A stretch of 64,000 nucleotides of DNA, taken from the NCBI RefSeq assembly GCF_026914185.1, contig NC_070570.1, positions 3,472,001 through 3,536,000 of the forward strand. The letters are read 5' to 3'. Made by a program: the position numbers and the translations under genes. Of the stretch, positions 10,101 through 20,763 are shown in pieces. Within the stretch, counting starts at the first letter, position 1; each line of letters opens with the position of its first letter. The DNA comes from Puccinia triticina. Its lineage: Eukaryota > Basidiomycota > Pucciniomycetes > Pucciniales > Pucciniaceae. The notes below the pieces were generated by a model. The model was not told where the DNA came from and did no database searches. It was given only the letters and a program-made list of their open reading frames with translations.

Positions 10101-11875
10101 GTTCAGCCGCTCCCATGGGTTTAAGCTTAGATCTTGATAATCTTTCTAGTCAATCTAGCAGAGAAATTTTTCTTAGTCATGTTGACAATGATTTGTCTAA
10201 CAATGGTCCTATTTTGTTACAAGAAAAATTACATTCATTGTTTTCTAACTTTCTTTCTGAACTTTCTGGTACTGTAGAGAAAATTCCTGGAACTCTTTTG
10301 GAATCTTGTGTCCAAAACTTCAAAGAAGTCCTCAATGTTTCCATCATTGATATCTTTAGAGAGGAATTTATGCCCCACTTGCTTGACCAATTCCTGAATC
10401 AAATGAGAGACTGTGCCAAGGAGAGACCTCCTGTGAATTCCAATGAGTTTGAACAATTAAGAAAACTCCTTGAAGAGAAGCTAGAAGGTGTTCAAGAGAA
10501 ACTAGAAGGAGTGCAAGACCTCATTCTGGTCAATGAATCTCAATGCCATTCCAACATGAACTCTCTTGGTAAGAATCTGGATGAGATGGAAGATAAAATG
10601 TATCATAAACTTTCCTCTTTATAAAATCAAATGTGTGACCTTCAAACTAATGGTCCCAGTAGATTTGAGCAGACCAAGAGAAGACTCTGTGATATTTCTT
10701 CCGTAGTAAATAGCACCAACACCAAGTTGGAGCAATTAACTGGACCTGCTGATAGAGATTGTCCTCCTCATCTCAACTATCATAATCCAGTGCTTAATGC
10801 CCAGAGTGAAGGCCAACACCACCAGGAAAATCTGAGAAATCCTGCTAATTTTGCTTCTCACAGACCACCTCCATCCATGGACAATACTCCTCTACCTGAC
10901 TCTCACCAATCAGATAAACCCAACTTCTCCAAACCAGCTAACAATCATACAAGTCCATTTTCCAATGATGAATTCCCTTACATTGATCATGGACCAATTG
11001 ACTTTGATATGAGGAAAGAGTTGCGGAAAAGCATACCAAAAAACAGTGATTGGGAGAAGTTCTCAGGAGAATTGCCTTACAATCATGAGCTATGGATCAA
11101 GAACACTGATATCCTTGTCAGGGACTATTTAATGTTGGACCATATGATAATTAGTAGACTGACAATTATCTTGACTGACACTGCTAGAAACTGGTACCTT
11201 GGAATCAGAGATAGGTGTGGGAACAAATCATGGGCTTGGTGGAAGAATGCCATCAGAAATAAGTTTGGTACTGAGAACTGGAAATTGAAAATGCAACAGG
11301 GGTTTGAAGGTGATCACTTTGCTTATGATGGAAGAAGAATCCATAAATGGTTTGGTACTCAAAGAGAAAGATTAAAAGCTTATCAACCTGAGCTCAGTGA
11401 GTATCTCATTTGTGAGAAGATCCTAAAGCAATGCCCTCCAAATCTTGAGCATGCTGTCAAAAGCAGATACAAGAGAGATGCTACTGAAATGAGCTTTGAG
11501 GACATGGTTATAATTGCTGAATAAGTCATAGACAGAGTCATGAAAAGGAACAAGCCTGTGACAAACAATTATAATGCCCCAAACAGATCCCAATGGAGAA
11601 TTAATCCTGCCCCTGAGAAAGCTGACAAGCCAACTGAGTCCTCTTCAAAAAGGAATCCTGTCTCTGCCACTGACAAGGACAAACTTATATGTCATTTCTG
11701 CAAACAAACTGGCCACTTCTCCAGGGAATGCCCTAAGAAGAAGAACAGGATCAACAATGTAGGAATGGATGATGATGATGATCCCAAGGGTGAAAATGGA
11801 GAAGATCAAGGTGAGCCACAAAAGTCTGAATCAGAACTAGATGAAGAGGAGAGAATCATAGAACCAACCACATGA
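9905..11875 (+). pseudogene. Gypsy A Gag: coiled coil, capsid-like domain and zinc knuckle
   Basis: A single frame holds coiled-coil-like text to 10624, then after a TAA (10622-10624) a retrotransposon Gag domain (about 11000-11520, with WEKFSGEL, ARNWYLGIRDR, AIRNKFGTENW). After a second in-frame TAA at 11522-11524 comes the nucleocapsid zinc knuckle CHFCKQTGHFSRECPKKK, a CX2CX4HX4C array. The second TAA sits in the context GAA-TAA-GTC and is shared in position and context with Gypsy B, so it may be read through. The first TAA looks like ordinary decay. The frame closes at 11875, and the downstream part continues in another frame. Confidence 0.85.
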
Positions 11876-12102
11876 TCCTTGCCATGGACGATGGAAATGG
11901 TAGCAACTATGATCCCCTGATTGACTTGGCCCATGCTGTAGAATGTGAGATAAACCAAGACTTCTCCATTGCTGAAATCCAAGCTGAAACTCATCAACCT
12001 CAGACCTGGGATAAATCCTGCCAATCTTCCCACGTAGAGGATGCCAGACTGATGAAATGTAAACCTGATAGAGGAAAAAGCTCATCTTACTGGGAAAGCT
12101 AA
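11872..12102 (+). pseudogene. Gypsy A Gag-protease linker
   Basis: A 76-codon piece in a new frame between zinc knuckle and protease. It corresponds in position and style (acidic, ending in SSYWES) to the linker before the protease in Gypsy B. It shows a frameshift near 11870 and another near 12095. Confidence 0.5.
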
Positions 12103-13567
12103 TCTCACTACAGTCCTCATTGATTCCAAAGAGCAATCATGTCTTCTTGATAGTGGAGCTTGTTCAATCATCAGCAACAGATTGCTAGATTCTATAATAC
12201 CAGAATGGGAAAACATACTCATGCCAATCAATCATGCTAAGTTCCACAGCTGTAGTGATAAATTACAGCCAATGGGCATAATAGAAATGACTTTGATTTT
12301 TCCCCACACTAAAGGTTCCATCAGAACTCTAGCAGAATTTGTAGTTATGAAAAATGCAAGAATAAACTACCTTATCCTTGGAAATGATTACATGTCTCTT
12401 TATGGTTTTGATATCACAAACAGCAAAGAAAGATTCTTTACCATTGGCAATGAGAAAAAGAGGAAGAAATTCAGTTTCAAATCTCATCATCTGGAGAAAA
12501 TGAGTTCTTCCAATGAAATTTCTGCTGTAAAAAAGTCCCATCTTCAACTGCAGCAATTTATTCAAGAAGAACTCTGTGAAGCCAAATTCAGTGATAACTT
12601 AACCATTGAGCAGAAAGAGAAGCTATTTGAAGTCCTCTATAATAACAAACTTGCTTTCTCTAACACCAACCAGCCCCTTGGTGCCATCAAGGGTCATGAA
12701 GTTCATCTCAAGTTGACAACTGAAAGGCCTTATCCTCCTCTTCTCAGGAGACCTTCTTATCCTGCCAGCCCCAAAAGCAGAGAAGCTCTTGAGCAGCATA
12801 TTGAAGAACTAATAAAACTGAATGTTCTAAGGAAAGTTGGCCATAATGAAGTAGTTGAGATCACCACTCCTGTCATCATTGCCTGGCCTAATGGGAAATC
12901 CAGAATGGTAGGAGATTTCAGAGCACTAAACTCCTACACTGCTTCAGACAGATATCCTATTCCCAAAATCAGTGAGACTCTGAACAATCTGGCCAAAGCT
13001 AAATTTCTGAATAGCATGGATGTACTCAAAGGTTTTCATCAGAATGTCATTGCAGAAGATTCCAGACACCTACTCAGGATCATTATGCACAAAGGAATCT
13101 ATGAGTATCTGAGGATGCCCTTTGGGATCAAGAATGCCCCTTCTCATTTCCAGAGGATGATGGACATTGAGTTCAGGAAAGAAACTGATGAGAAGTGGGT
13201 CATTATCTACATTGATGATATCATCATTATGTCCAACACTTGGGAAGAACACCTCACTAGAATAGACAGGATACTGAAAGTTGTCATCAATATGAACATG
13301 AAAATCTCCCTGAAGAAGTGTAAATTTGGATTTGACCAGATCAAAGCTCTAGGCCATCTTGTTTCTGGAATTGCTATAGGAATAGATCAGAACAAAGTAG
13401 CTGCTGTCCTCCAAAAGCCTGTGCCTAGTAGTAGGAAAGAAATGCAATCTTTTCTTGGTTTTGCTGGTTACTACAGACAGCACATTGAGAAGTTTGCTGA
13501 GATAGTGAAGCCTCTTACTGAGCTCACCAGGATTGATGTCATATATGAGATACTCACCATAGGATAG
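12095..13567 (+). pseudogene. Gypsy A protease and reverse transcriptase
   Basis: The frame opens with the aspartic protease motif LLDSGACSIIS near 12149 (catalytic D-S-G), then LILGNDYMSLYGFDI. Reverse transcriptase follows with [58 protein letters not shown] and the catalytic YIDDIII near 13210. The thumb LGFAGYYRQHI follows. The reading breaks by a one-base shift near 13551, shown by comparison with Gypsy B, where RT runs without a gap into RNase H. It copies element RNA into DNA in an intact element. Confidence 0.92.
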
Positions 13568-15567
13568 TGGCATACGACTTTTTAAAAGAGAAACTGACCA
13601 CAGCTCCATTGCTACTGTTCCCAGACTGGGCCCATCCTTTCACACTATATGTAGATGCTAGCATGACTGGTCTAGGTGCTGCTTCACATCAAGTCCAAGT
13701 CATTGATGGAGTAAAAAAAGAAGGGCCCATTGTTTTCATATCCAGACAACTAAAGGACAGTGAAACAAGATATGGTGCTAGTCAACTTGAATGCTTATGT
13801 CTGGTTTGGGCTCTGGAAAAACTCCATTATTACTTGGATGGCAGTGTATTTCATGATGTAACAGATTGCACAGCTTTGAGATCACTACTGAACATGAAGA
13901 CTCACAATAGACACATGCTCAGGTGGCAGATTGCTATTCAGGAATACAGAGGTAATATGAAAACAATCCACAGAGATGGCAATATTCACAAGAATGCTGA
14001 TGGACCTAGCAGATGGGCTTTACCAAATGATCCAAGCAATCCTGCTTATGACCCTGAGGACAAAGATGATGATAGATTCCCCATCATGGAAATACATGTC
14101 TCTACTTTCAAGAATGAGTTCTTTGACTCAGTGAGAGAAGGCTACCAACAAGATAAGAACACTGTTATTTTGTCTGAACTTCTGCTGAAGGATGCCAAAG
14201 ATGCCCAACTGAAACACTCTCCACAGGAACTTTGGAAAAATTTATATGATGAAGGAAGATTCTCTCTATTTGATGGCCTCATCTACTTCAGAGAAAAACA
14301 CAATTCTGTCCTAGTTCTAGCTGACAAAGCCAGAATCAATACCATCTTGCATGAGTGCCATGATAGTGTCTACTCTGGCCATCTTTCTGAAGACAGGACC
14401 TCAGAGAAAGGAGCTGATACTGCCTGGTGGGCTAATTGGAGACAAGATACTAGTGAATATTGCTCTTCTTGTGACAGATGCCAGAAAGCCAACAAAGCTA
14501 CAGGGAAGAGATTTGGACTACTCCTGAAGACAGAAGAACCTTCCAAACCGTGGGATGTGATCAACATGGATTGGGTAACTTCCTTATCTCCTGGAGGAGC
14601 TGCTAGTTTCAATGCTTGTCTAGTAACAGTGGACAGATATCCCAAGACCCCAATATTTGTTCCCTGCTTCAAGGATGACTCTGCAATGGACACTGCCATA
14701 CTGTTTTGGAACAGAGTAATGCCCAGAACTGGAATCCCCAGAATCATCATCTCTGACAGAGATCCCAAGTTCAAATCTGAATTCTGGACTGGTTTACATA
14801 GTATGCTAGGAACAAAACTCTCCTTCTCCACTGCTTACCACCCCCAGACTGATGGATTAGCTGAGAGAATGATTCAAACACTTGAAGATATGATCAGGAG
14901 GTTTTGTGCATATGGTCTAGAATTCAAAGACAATGATGGTTACACTCATGACTGGGTTTCACTTCTACCAATCCTTGAGCTAGCCTACTGCACTAGTATA
15001 CACTCAGCCACTGGAAAACCTCCTGCTATTCTAGAAAAAGGCTGGATCCCAAACCTTCCTAGAAACTTCTTGAAACAAGATTCTGTAGACATTCATCCTA
15101 CTGCTCTTGCTTATGGAAAGATCTTTGAGAAAGCAAGAAAACATGCTGAGCAATGCATAACAGAAGCTACCTCTTACAACAAAGAGAGATGGGACAAGAC
15201 TCATAAAGAACAATCCTTTAAAGTTGGTGATAAAGTCCTGACATCCACAGCAAACTTCAACAACTTGTCTGGCCCTAAGAAGATGAGAGACTCCTTTACT
15301 GGACCATTCCTTGTGAAAGCTTTACATGGAAAGAATGCTGTAGAAGTGATTCTGACTGAAGAGTTTAGCAGGAAACATCCTACATTCCCTGTCAGCTTGG
15401 TGAAACCATACAGAGACCCCAATCCAGATAAGTTCCCCTTGAGACGGAAGGTTAAAGTTGTCATCCCCCCCATGGATAAGAGCCCTCAGAGTAAATTCAT
15501 ACAGAAGATTCTCAGAGAAAAAAATATTGAGAGTGGAAAACAGAGATGTCATGATGTACTTAGCTAG
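13567..15567 (+). pseudogene. Gypsy A RNase H and integrase
   Basis: A 666-codon frame. It starts with the RNase H part (LYVDASMTGLGAA, VFISRQLKDSE, YGASQLECLCLVWALEKLHYYL), then the integrase zinc finger (H...H, CSSCDRCQKANK), and the DDE core with [26 protein letters not shown] and [14 protein letters not shown]. The C-terminal DNA-binding part ends in VSLVKPYRDP. The end of the protein, a chromodomain-like tail, continues in the next frame because of a frameshift near 15540. All catalytic residues looked for are present. Confidence 0.93.
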
Positions 15568-15682
15568 GTACAAAGGTTTGAGTGCTGATCATGATGAATG
15601 GCTCCTTGAGAAGGACATTCAAGACTCTGCTATCCTTCTAAGGAAGTTCAGAAGTGAGAAGAGGTCTGGCCCTGTGGTTTAA
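15530..15682 (+). pseudogene. Gypsy A chromodomain-like C-terminus
   Basis: After the frameshift the text reads YLARYKGLSADHDEWLLEKD, which matches the core of chromoviral chromodomains. Gypsy B has [20 protein letters not shown] in the same place, in frame. Chromodomains on integrase are known to direct chromoviruses to heterochromatin, which fits insertion into satellite DNA. Confidence 0.8.
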
Positions 15683-15702
15683 TTTCCTACAGAAATCCAA
15701 CC

Positions 15703-15719
15703 TTTTTGGTGGTAGGGAA
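15703..15719 (+). promoter_or_regulatory. Gypsy A polypurine tract
   Basis: GGTGGTAGGGAA lies directly before the 3' LTR and resembles the tract of Gypsy B (GAGGGGTAGGAAA on its coding strand). Confidence 0.7.
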
Positions 15720-16566
15720 TTTCAGCCTTAGAGTCAACACAGCTGACCTAAACTCTGCCTCTTTTCTACTTATTACACATGAAATTACTTCATATCTTTT
15801 TCATCTTAAGAGATATCATTGTTCTGACTTCATATTCTGTTTCCTCATGCAATTTTAACCCTAGTTACAACTTAACAATTCTTTGTAACCATACTCCTTC
15901 CCTGAGTTCTTGAGTTGTGGCGCGCATGCGCAGTTGTGACGCGTCAGCGCTACCAAGCGCGCCAAACCACATGTACATATGTAATTACATAAGCAAACTG
16001 TGAAAATTTTCAAAGTCAGGATCCCCCTTGCCTGAGGAGGATCTACAGACTTCAGCACACCAGAACTACACCCCAGATAACCCAGGATCACCACCAAAGA
16101 GACCACCATGCTCCCAGTATACCTACCGTCACAGGCGCGTAGGATATTGACAGTAAGTAGACTCTTTTCACTGAACCTTGCATATCCAGAGTGAAACTCT
16201 GCTGCTCTTGATTATTTCTTGTTTTCTTCAACTCTTTCAATCTTAAAAGATCAAAAGGTTATCTCTGGTTAAGACCTACAAAACCAGAGCAGTGTAGTAA
16301 CCCTACTTCTGAATCCCACCAACGTTTCCTTGTTGTGAGTGGAGGCTGTTGCACTCTTTCTTGGCCTTGCACAGCTGGCATCCAACTTTTCCAGGTTGAG
16401 AATAGCCCAGATCAATTAATAAAGACTTAAATTCTAGGCCTGATCTTCCCTTTCTCTCTTGTTCTCTTCCTCTCTTTCAGTTTGTATTTTTTTATCCCAA
16501 GAAATCCAAAGTATTCCCCCTCCTTTTCCCTGTGTCCTGCTGTCACATAAGAGACACAGGCTCACA
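15720..16566 (+). repeat. Gypsy A 3' LTR
   Basis: 847 bp. It begins TTTCAGCC, where the 5' copy begins TGTCAGCC, so the terminal TG is mutated. It ends GGCTCACA. TSD CTGCT follows at 16567-16571. Confidence 0.94.
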
Positions 16567-17927
16567 CTGCTACATTGGGGGTTTTTGTGGTCATTCAAGG
16601 TACAGAATGAATCTTTGAGTGCATTTAATCATTTTGGTACCAATATCATGAGAGAACTCCCACGCTGCACTGAGATATAGTGGCAGAATCACCAAGAAAC
16701 TACCAAATTAGTGATATTTGGCAACTGATCACATTGTGGCTCCTACATTTGGGGGTTTTGTGGTCATTCAAGGGACACAATAAATCTATGAGGGCATGTG
16801 ATCATTTTGGTACCAATATCATGGAAGAACTCCCGCACTGCGCTGAGATATAGTGGCAGAATCACCAAGAAACTACCAAATTAGTGATATTTGGCAATTG
16901 ATGAAGTTTTGTGGTCTTTCAAGGTACTCAATAAATTTTTGAGGGCATTTGATCATCTTGGTACCAACATCATGGAAGAACTCCCATGCTGCACTGAGAT
17001 ATAGTGGCAGAAACACCAAGAAACTCCCAAATCAGCAATATTTGGCAACTGATCACATTTTGGCGGCTACATTTGGGGGTTTTGTGGTCATTCAAGGTAC
17101 AAAATGTATATTTGAGTGCAGTTGAATATTTTGGTACCAATATCATGGAAGAAATCTCACGCTGCGCTGAGATATAGTGGAAGAAACACCAAGAAACTAC
17201 CAAATTTGTGATATTTGGCAACCAATCACATTGTGGCTGCTACATTTAAGGGGTTTTGTGGTCATTCAAGGTAAACAATGAATCTTTGAGGGAATTTGAT
17301 CATTTTGGTACCAATATCCTGGAAGAACTCCCACTCTGTGCTAAGATATGGTGGGAGAAACACCAAGAAACTACCAAATTAGTGATATTTGACAACTGAT
17401 CACATTGTGGCTGCTACATTTGGGGGTTTTGTGGTCATGCAAGGTACAGAATGAATCTTTGAGGGCATGTAATCATTTTTGTACCAATATCATGGGAGAA
17501 CTCCCACGCTGCGCTGAGATATAGTGGCAGAATCACCAAGAAACTACCAAATTAATGATATTTGGCAACTGATCACATTGTGGCTGCTACATTTGGGGGT
17601 TTTGTGGTCATTAAAGGTACACAATGAATCTTTGGGGGCATTTGATCATTTTGGTAACAATATCATGGAAGAAATCTCACGCTGCGCTGAGATATAGTTG
17701 CAGAAATACCAAGAAACCACCAAATTAGTGATATTTCGCAACTGATCACATTGTGGGTGCTACATTTGGGGTTTCTGTGGTCATCAAGGTACACAATAAA
17801 TCTTTGAGTGCATTTGATCATTTTTTTACCAATATCATGGAAGAACTCCCACGCTGTGCTGAGATATAGTGGCAGAAACACCAAGAAACTACCAAATTAG
17901 TGATTTTTGGCAACCAATCACAGTGTG
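16567..17927 (+). repeat. 173-bp satellite, forward, segment 3
   Basis: About eight head-to-tail monomers. The landmark ATATTTGGCAAC recurs near 16713, 16886, 17037, 17210, 17383, 17556, 17729 and 17902. It is mostly 173 bp apart, with one shortened unit around 16900. No gene is seen. Confidence 0.93.
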
Positions 17928-19337
17928 TGTCAGCCACAGAGTACATGTCACAGTACCTTAGAGGTACCAAGTACCTGCAATTTTTCACATTACTTATAGT
18001 AAATTCCTTTTACACCTTTATCACATATGTACATCATTAGATACAAGCTTAAGAATGTACTCTTGTTATACATCACATTACAGATAACCATAGTTAAATA
18101 CAGTTACCATAATTTACTGTTTTTATAAGAGTCAAGTTACGTGCAAACAGTAAGATTACAATACATTGTAATATTACTGTACATGTGAAATACCCCAAGA
18201 CAGGTATCACTCATTTATCCCCTGTTACGCCTCAGTCCCTATTTACATAACCTATTGCTTATGATATAAATACATAAACAATACATGATTTAATCCAATT
18301 CAAAGAGCACTGAATGGAATCAATTATTGGTTATGATCAGGTAGTGTGCACTGCTACTGATCTAGGATCAGTACTGATCATTACACTGCCTTGATCATTT
18401 CCAATGTTGATCCTCATGAGGATCTGCTCCCCTTGAGCGCTTCCAGTTCCCCCCTGGTCCTGAAGCGCCTCCAAGCGCCTCACGTTCCCTCCTGCTCTTT
18501 CCCCTCCATATAAACACGCCCCCCAGGAGTGTTGTTGAAGCTCAGACTTTTCCGCAACAATCAAAAGAGCAAAAAAAGAGTGAGCTCCGTGGCTCAAGAG
18601 ACAAAGGGACAGTGAGGATGAATCTCTCACTGGATGCGGCTCAGTTTGGGGTACGGAAAAAGATGGAGGAGAACCAATGATTTTGATTCACATGTATCTA
18701 GTACTGTATAAGTAGTCTATGTTCATGTGGTCAAAATGTGGGTGAGAAAAAATGAGGTTATGAATAAAAAACAGCACCATAATGAATAAAATCACATGCA
18801 AGAAGACAAGTTACACTTGGAGAGTTGATAAGCCAATAATGTCAGGGTTCATGACTACAAGACGTCGGTCAGACATACATAACTGAGATGTAAACAGGCT
18901 ATAATGTCAAGTATCATCAAGAGGGAGAAAATGATATAGGCATAGGATTTTTGGAGTGAGTAGGAAACAGAAGACAGATTTTCAACAAGTGTTTATCCCT
19001 CAGAGTATTATTATAGCAAGGTTTAACACATACATAGTCAAAAAGTTCCCTCATTCTCAAACATCTTTCAATTCAGGAATAAAATCAACTCTTGATTATC
19101 CTTACCTTTCTGTAGTTAAAACCACGGACCCAAATTGAGTTATTCCTTGGATGCCTATTAACACTCTGTATTGATCTGGATGCACCTTAATTGACGAGGA
19201 TCTCAGTCAAGATTACTGATAGAGTGAAACCTTTTACAGGTCTCACCACAAACCCATTGGCCCATCCTTGGTATCTTAAACTATCATCTTGCTAGTAACA
19301 ACCCTCTCAGACACGGTTAGTTACCTACAGGCTGACA
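17928..19337 (+). mobile_element. Solo LTR, 1410 bp
   Basis: Starts TGTCAGCC and ends GGCTGACA, an 8-bp perfect terminal inverted repeat. It is flanked by GTGTG on both sides (17923-17927 and 19338-19342) within a satellite monomer. No internal repeat pair, PBS or coding frame was found, so it reads as a solo LTR left by recombination. A TATATAAA-like box (CATATAAACACG near 18508) in a GC-richer part may be its promoter. A long non-autonomous element without LTRs is less likely. Confidence 0.8.
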
Positions 19338-19432
19338 GTGTGGCTGCTACATTTGGGGGTTTTGTGGTCATTCAAGGTACACAATAAATCTTGGTGGGCA
19401 TTTGATCATTTTGGTACAAATATCATGGAAGC
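19338..19432 (+). repeat. 173-bp satellite, forward, up to inversion point
   Basis: The last forward-oriented partial monomer. At about 19432/19433 the orientation flips: CATGGAA is followed at once by CCTTGAATGACCAC, the reverse-strand form. Confidence 0.88.
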
Positions 19433-19796
19433 CTTGAATGACCACAAAACCCCCAAATTTAGTAGCCACAATGTGATCAGTTGCAAAATATCACTAATTG
19501 GGTAGTTTCTTGATGTTTCTGCCACTACATCTCAGGGCAGCGTGGGATTTCTTCCATGATATTGGTACCAAACTAATCAAATGCCCTCAAAGATTCATTG
19601 AGTACCTTGAATGACCATGAGACCCCCAAACGTAGCAACTACAATGTCATCAATTGCCAAATATCACTAATTTGGTAGTTTCTTGGTGTTTCTGCCACTA
19701 TATCTCAGCGCAGCCTGGCAGTTCTTCCATGAAATTTGTACCAAACTGATTAAATTCCCTTAAGGATTAATTGTGTACCTTGAATGACAACAAAAC
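19433..19796 (-). repeat. 173-bp satellite, reversed, segment 1
   Basis: About two monomers in reverse orientation. They are cut at 19796 by Gypsy C with TSD AAAAC (19792-19796). Confidence 0.92.
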
Positions 19797-20114
19797 TGTA
19801 AGAGTCGGTAGGCTCTTCACTGATCCACCTTGAGGGAGAGTTCTAGAACCGTGGTGTGTATTGCTAGCACGGTAGAATGAGATGAAAGGCGGTCCAGGAA
19901 TTCTCCCTATCAGTATATACAAGTGTGGATCCGGAATGAGAAGGAGGAAGAGATGGAGAGAACAACAGAGAGTGCTTACCTAGCACGGTAGAATGAGATG
20001 AAAGGTGGTCCAGGAATTCTACCAAGCTAGGAAGGAGAAGAAGAGCTGAGACTATGTAGGCTATGCTTATGTGATCTTGTCTTGTGAAAGCCCAGGGAGG
20101 GCGGGGGTTTCACA
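19797..20114 (-). repeat. Gypsy C 3' LTR
   Basis: 318 bp. It contains a twice-repeated block around CTAGCACGGTAGAATGAGAT (near 19870 and 19980), also present in the other LTR. Confidence 0.92.
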
Positions 20115-20126
20115 GTCTCCCCCCCT
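20115..20126 (-). promoter_or_regulatory. Gypsy C polypurine tract
   Basis: The minus strand reads AGGGGGGGAGAC directly before the 3' LTR. Confidence 0.7.
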
Positions 20127-20763
20127 ATAAAAGGAAGAAAAGAAGGAATGCAAGAGGATGTGAGGTGCGGGCCAGAGGAAGGAAAGACTCGGGTCGCAGG
20201 CAGGAGGAGATTAATTGGTTGTCTGTTGGTGGCTGTTGGGTGATGGAGCTGTTTGGTGATGCCGGAGGGGAAGGTGGTGATTCCAGAAGGGTATGAGCTC
20301 TTGAAGTTGATTGGTTGGTTCCAACCCTGCGCGACTGGGGGCCTCCGTTGGTCTTTGATGATTCTAAGGGGGCAGGGCCGGCGACAAAGTGCTCACAGAG
20401 TGGCCATGGTGTTGTTTTCTTCACAAGGGATGAGGGTAGTGAAGGCCCGGAGGTGCACAACTGGGTGGAACTTACTTCTACAGGTTTGTCTCCCGGCGGC
20501 GCCTCCCCCTCCTGGAACCTCTTAACCTTTGAGACATGTATGACTGGATGGCGGCGGTCCCCCTCTGGTAAGTCCAATCAAACGCTTTGGCTGTGATTGA
20601 ACACCTCTACCACTCAATAGGGCCCCTCGAATCTTTCCTTTAGCTTATCTGCTCTGCCCGTGTGGCGCCCCCGCCAGTCAGCAGAATCCAGCAAAACCCA
20701 CTCGTCGGCAAGCAGTGTTGGCGAAGACTTGCAGCGTTTGTTGTGCTGTAATGCCTGCTTGAC
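20125..20763 (-). pseudogene. Gypsy C integrase C-terminal end
   Basis: In the same frame as the main integrase part but cut by TGA stops at 20764-20766, 20614-20616 and 20578-20580. The recognisable end is LPEGDRRHPVIHVSKVKRF, typical of Ty3/Gypsy integrase tails before the 3' LTR. All three stops are preceded by T on the coding strand and fit CGA-to-TGA changes. Confidence 0.75.

Larger units (their letters stand above)
1289..16566 (+). mobile_element. Gypsy A, Ty3/Gypsy chromovirus (full length, degenerate)
   Basis: A complete LTR element inserted in the satellite with TSD CTGCT at 1284-1288 and 16567-16571. The 5' LTR is split by a Copia element; its two pieces add up to about 850 bp and match the 847-bp 3' LTR. 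Internal order is PBS, Gag with zinc knuckle, protease, reverse transcriptase, RNase H, integrase and a chromodomain-like tail, all on the + strand. Several nonsense codons and frameshifts, plus an AT-rich insertion at about 8290-8955, make it non-functional as it stands. Confidence 0.93.

Noticed and set aside
16970..17884. Open frames of 60-83 codons inside the satellite
   Set aside because: They repeat with the monomer, differ between monomers by stops and frameshifts, and show no domain. They are chance frames.
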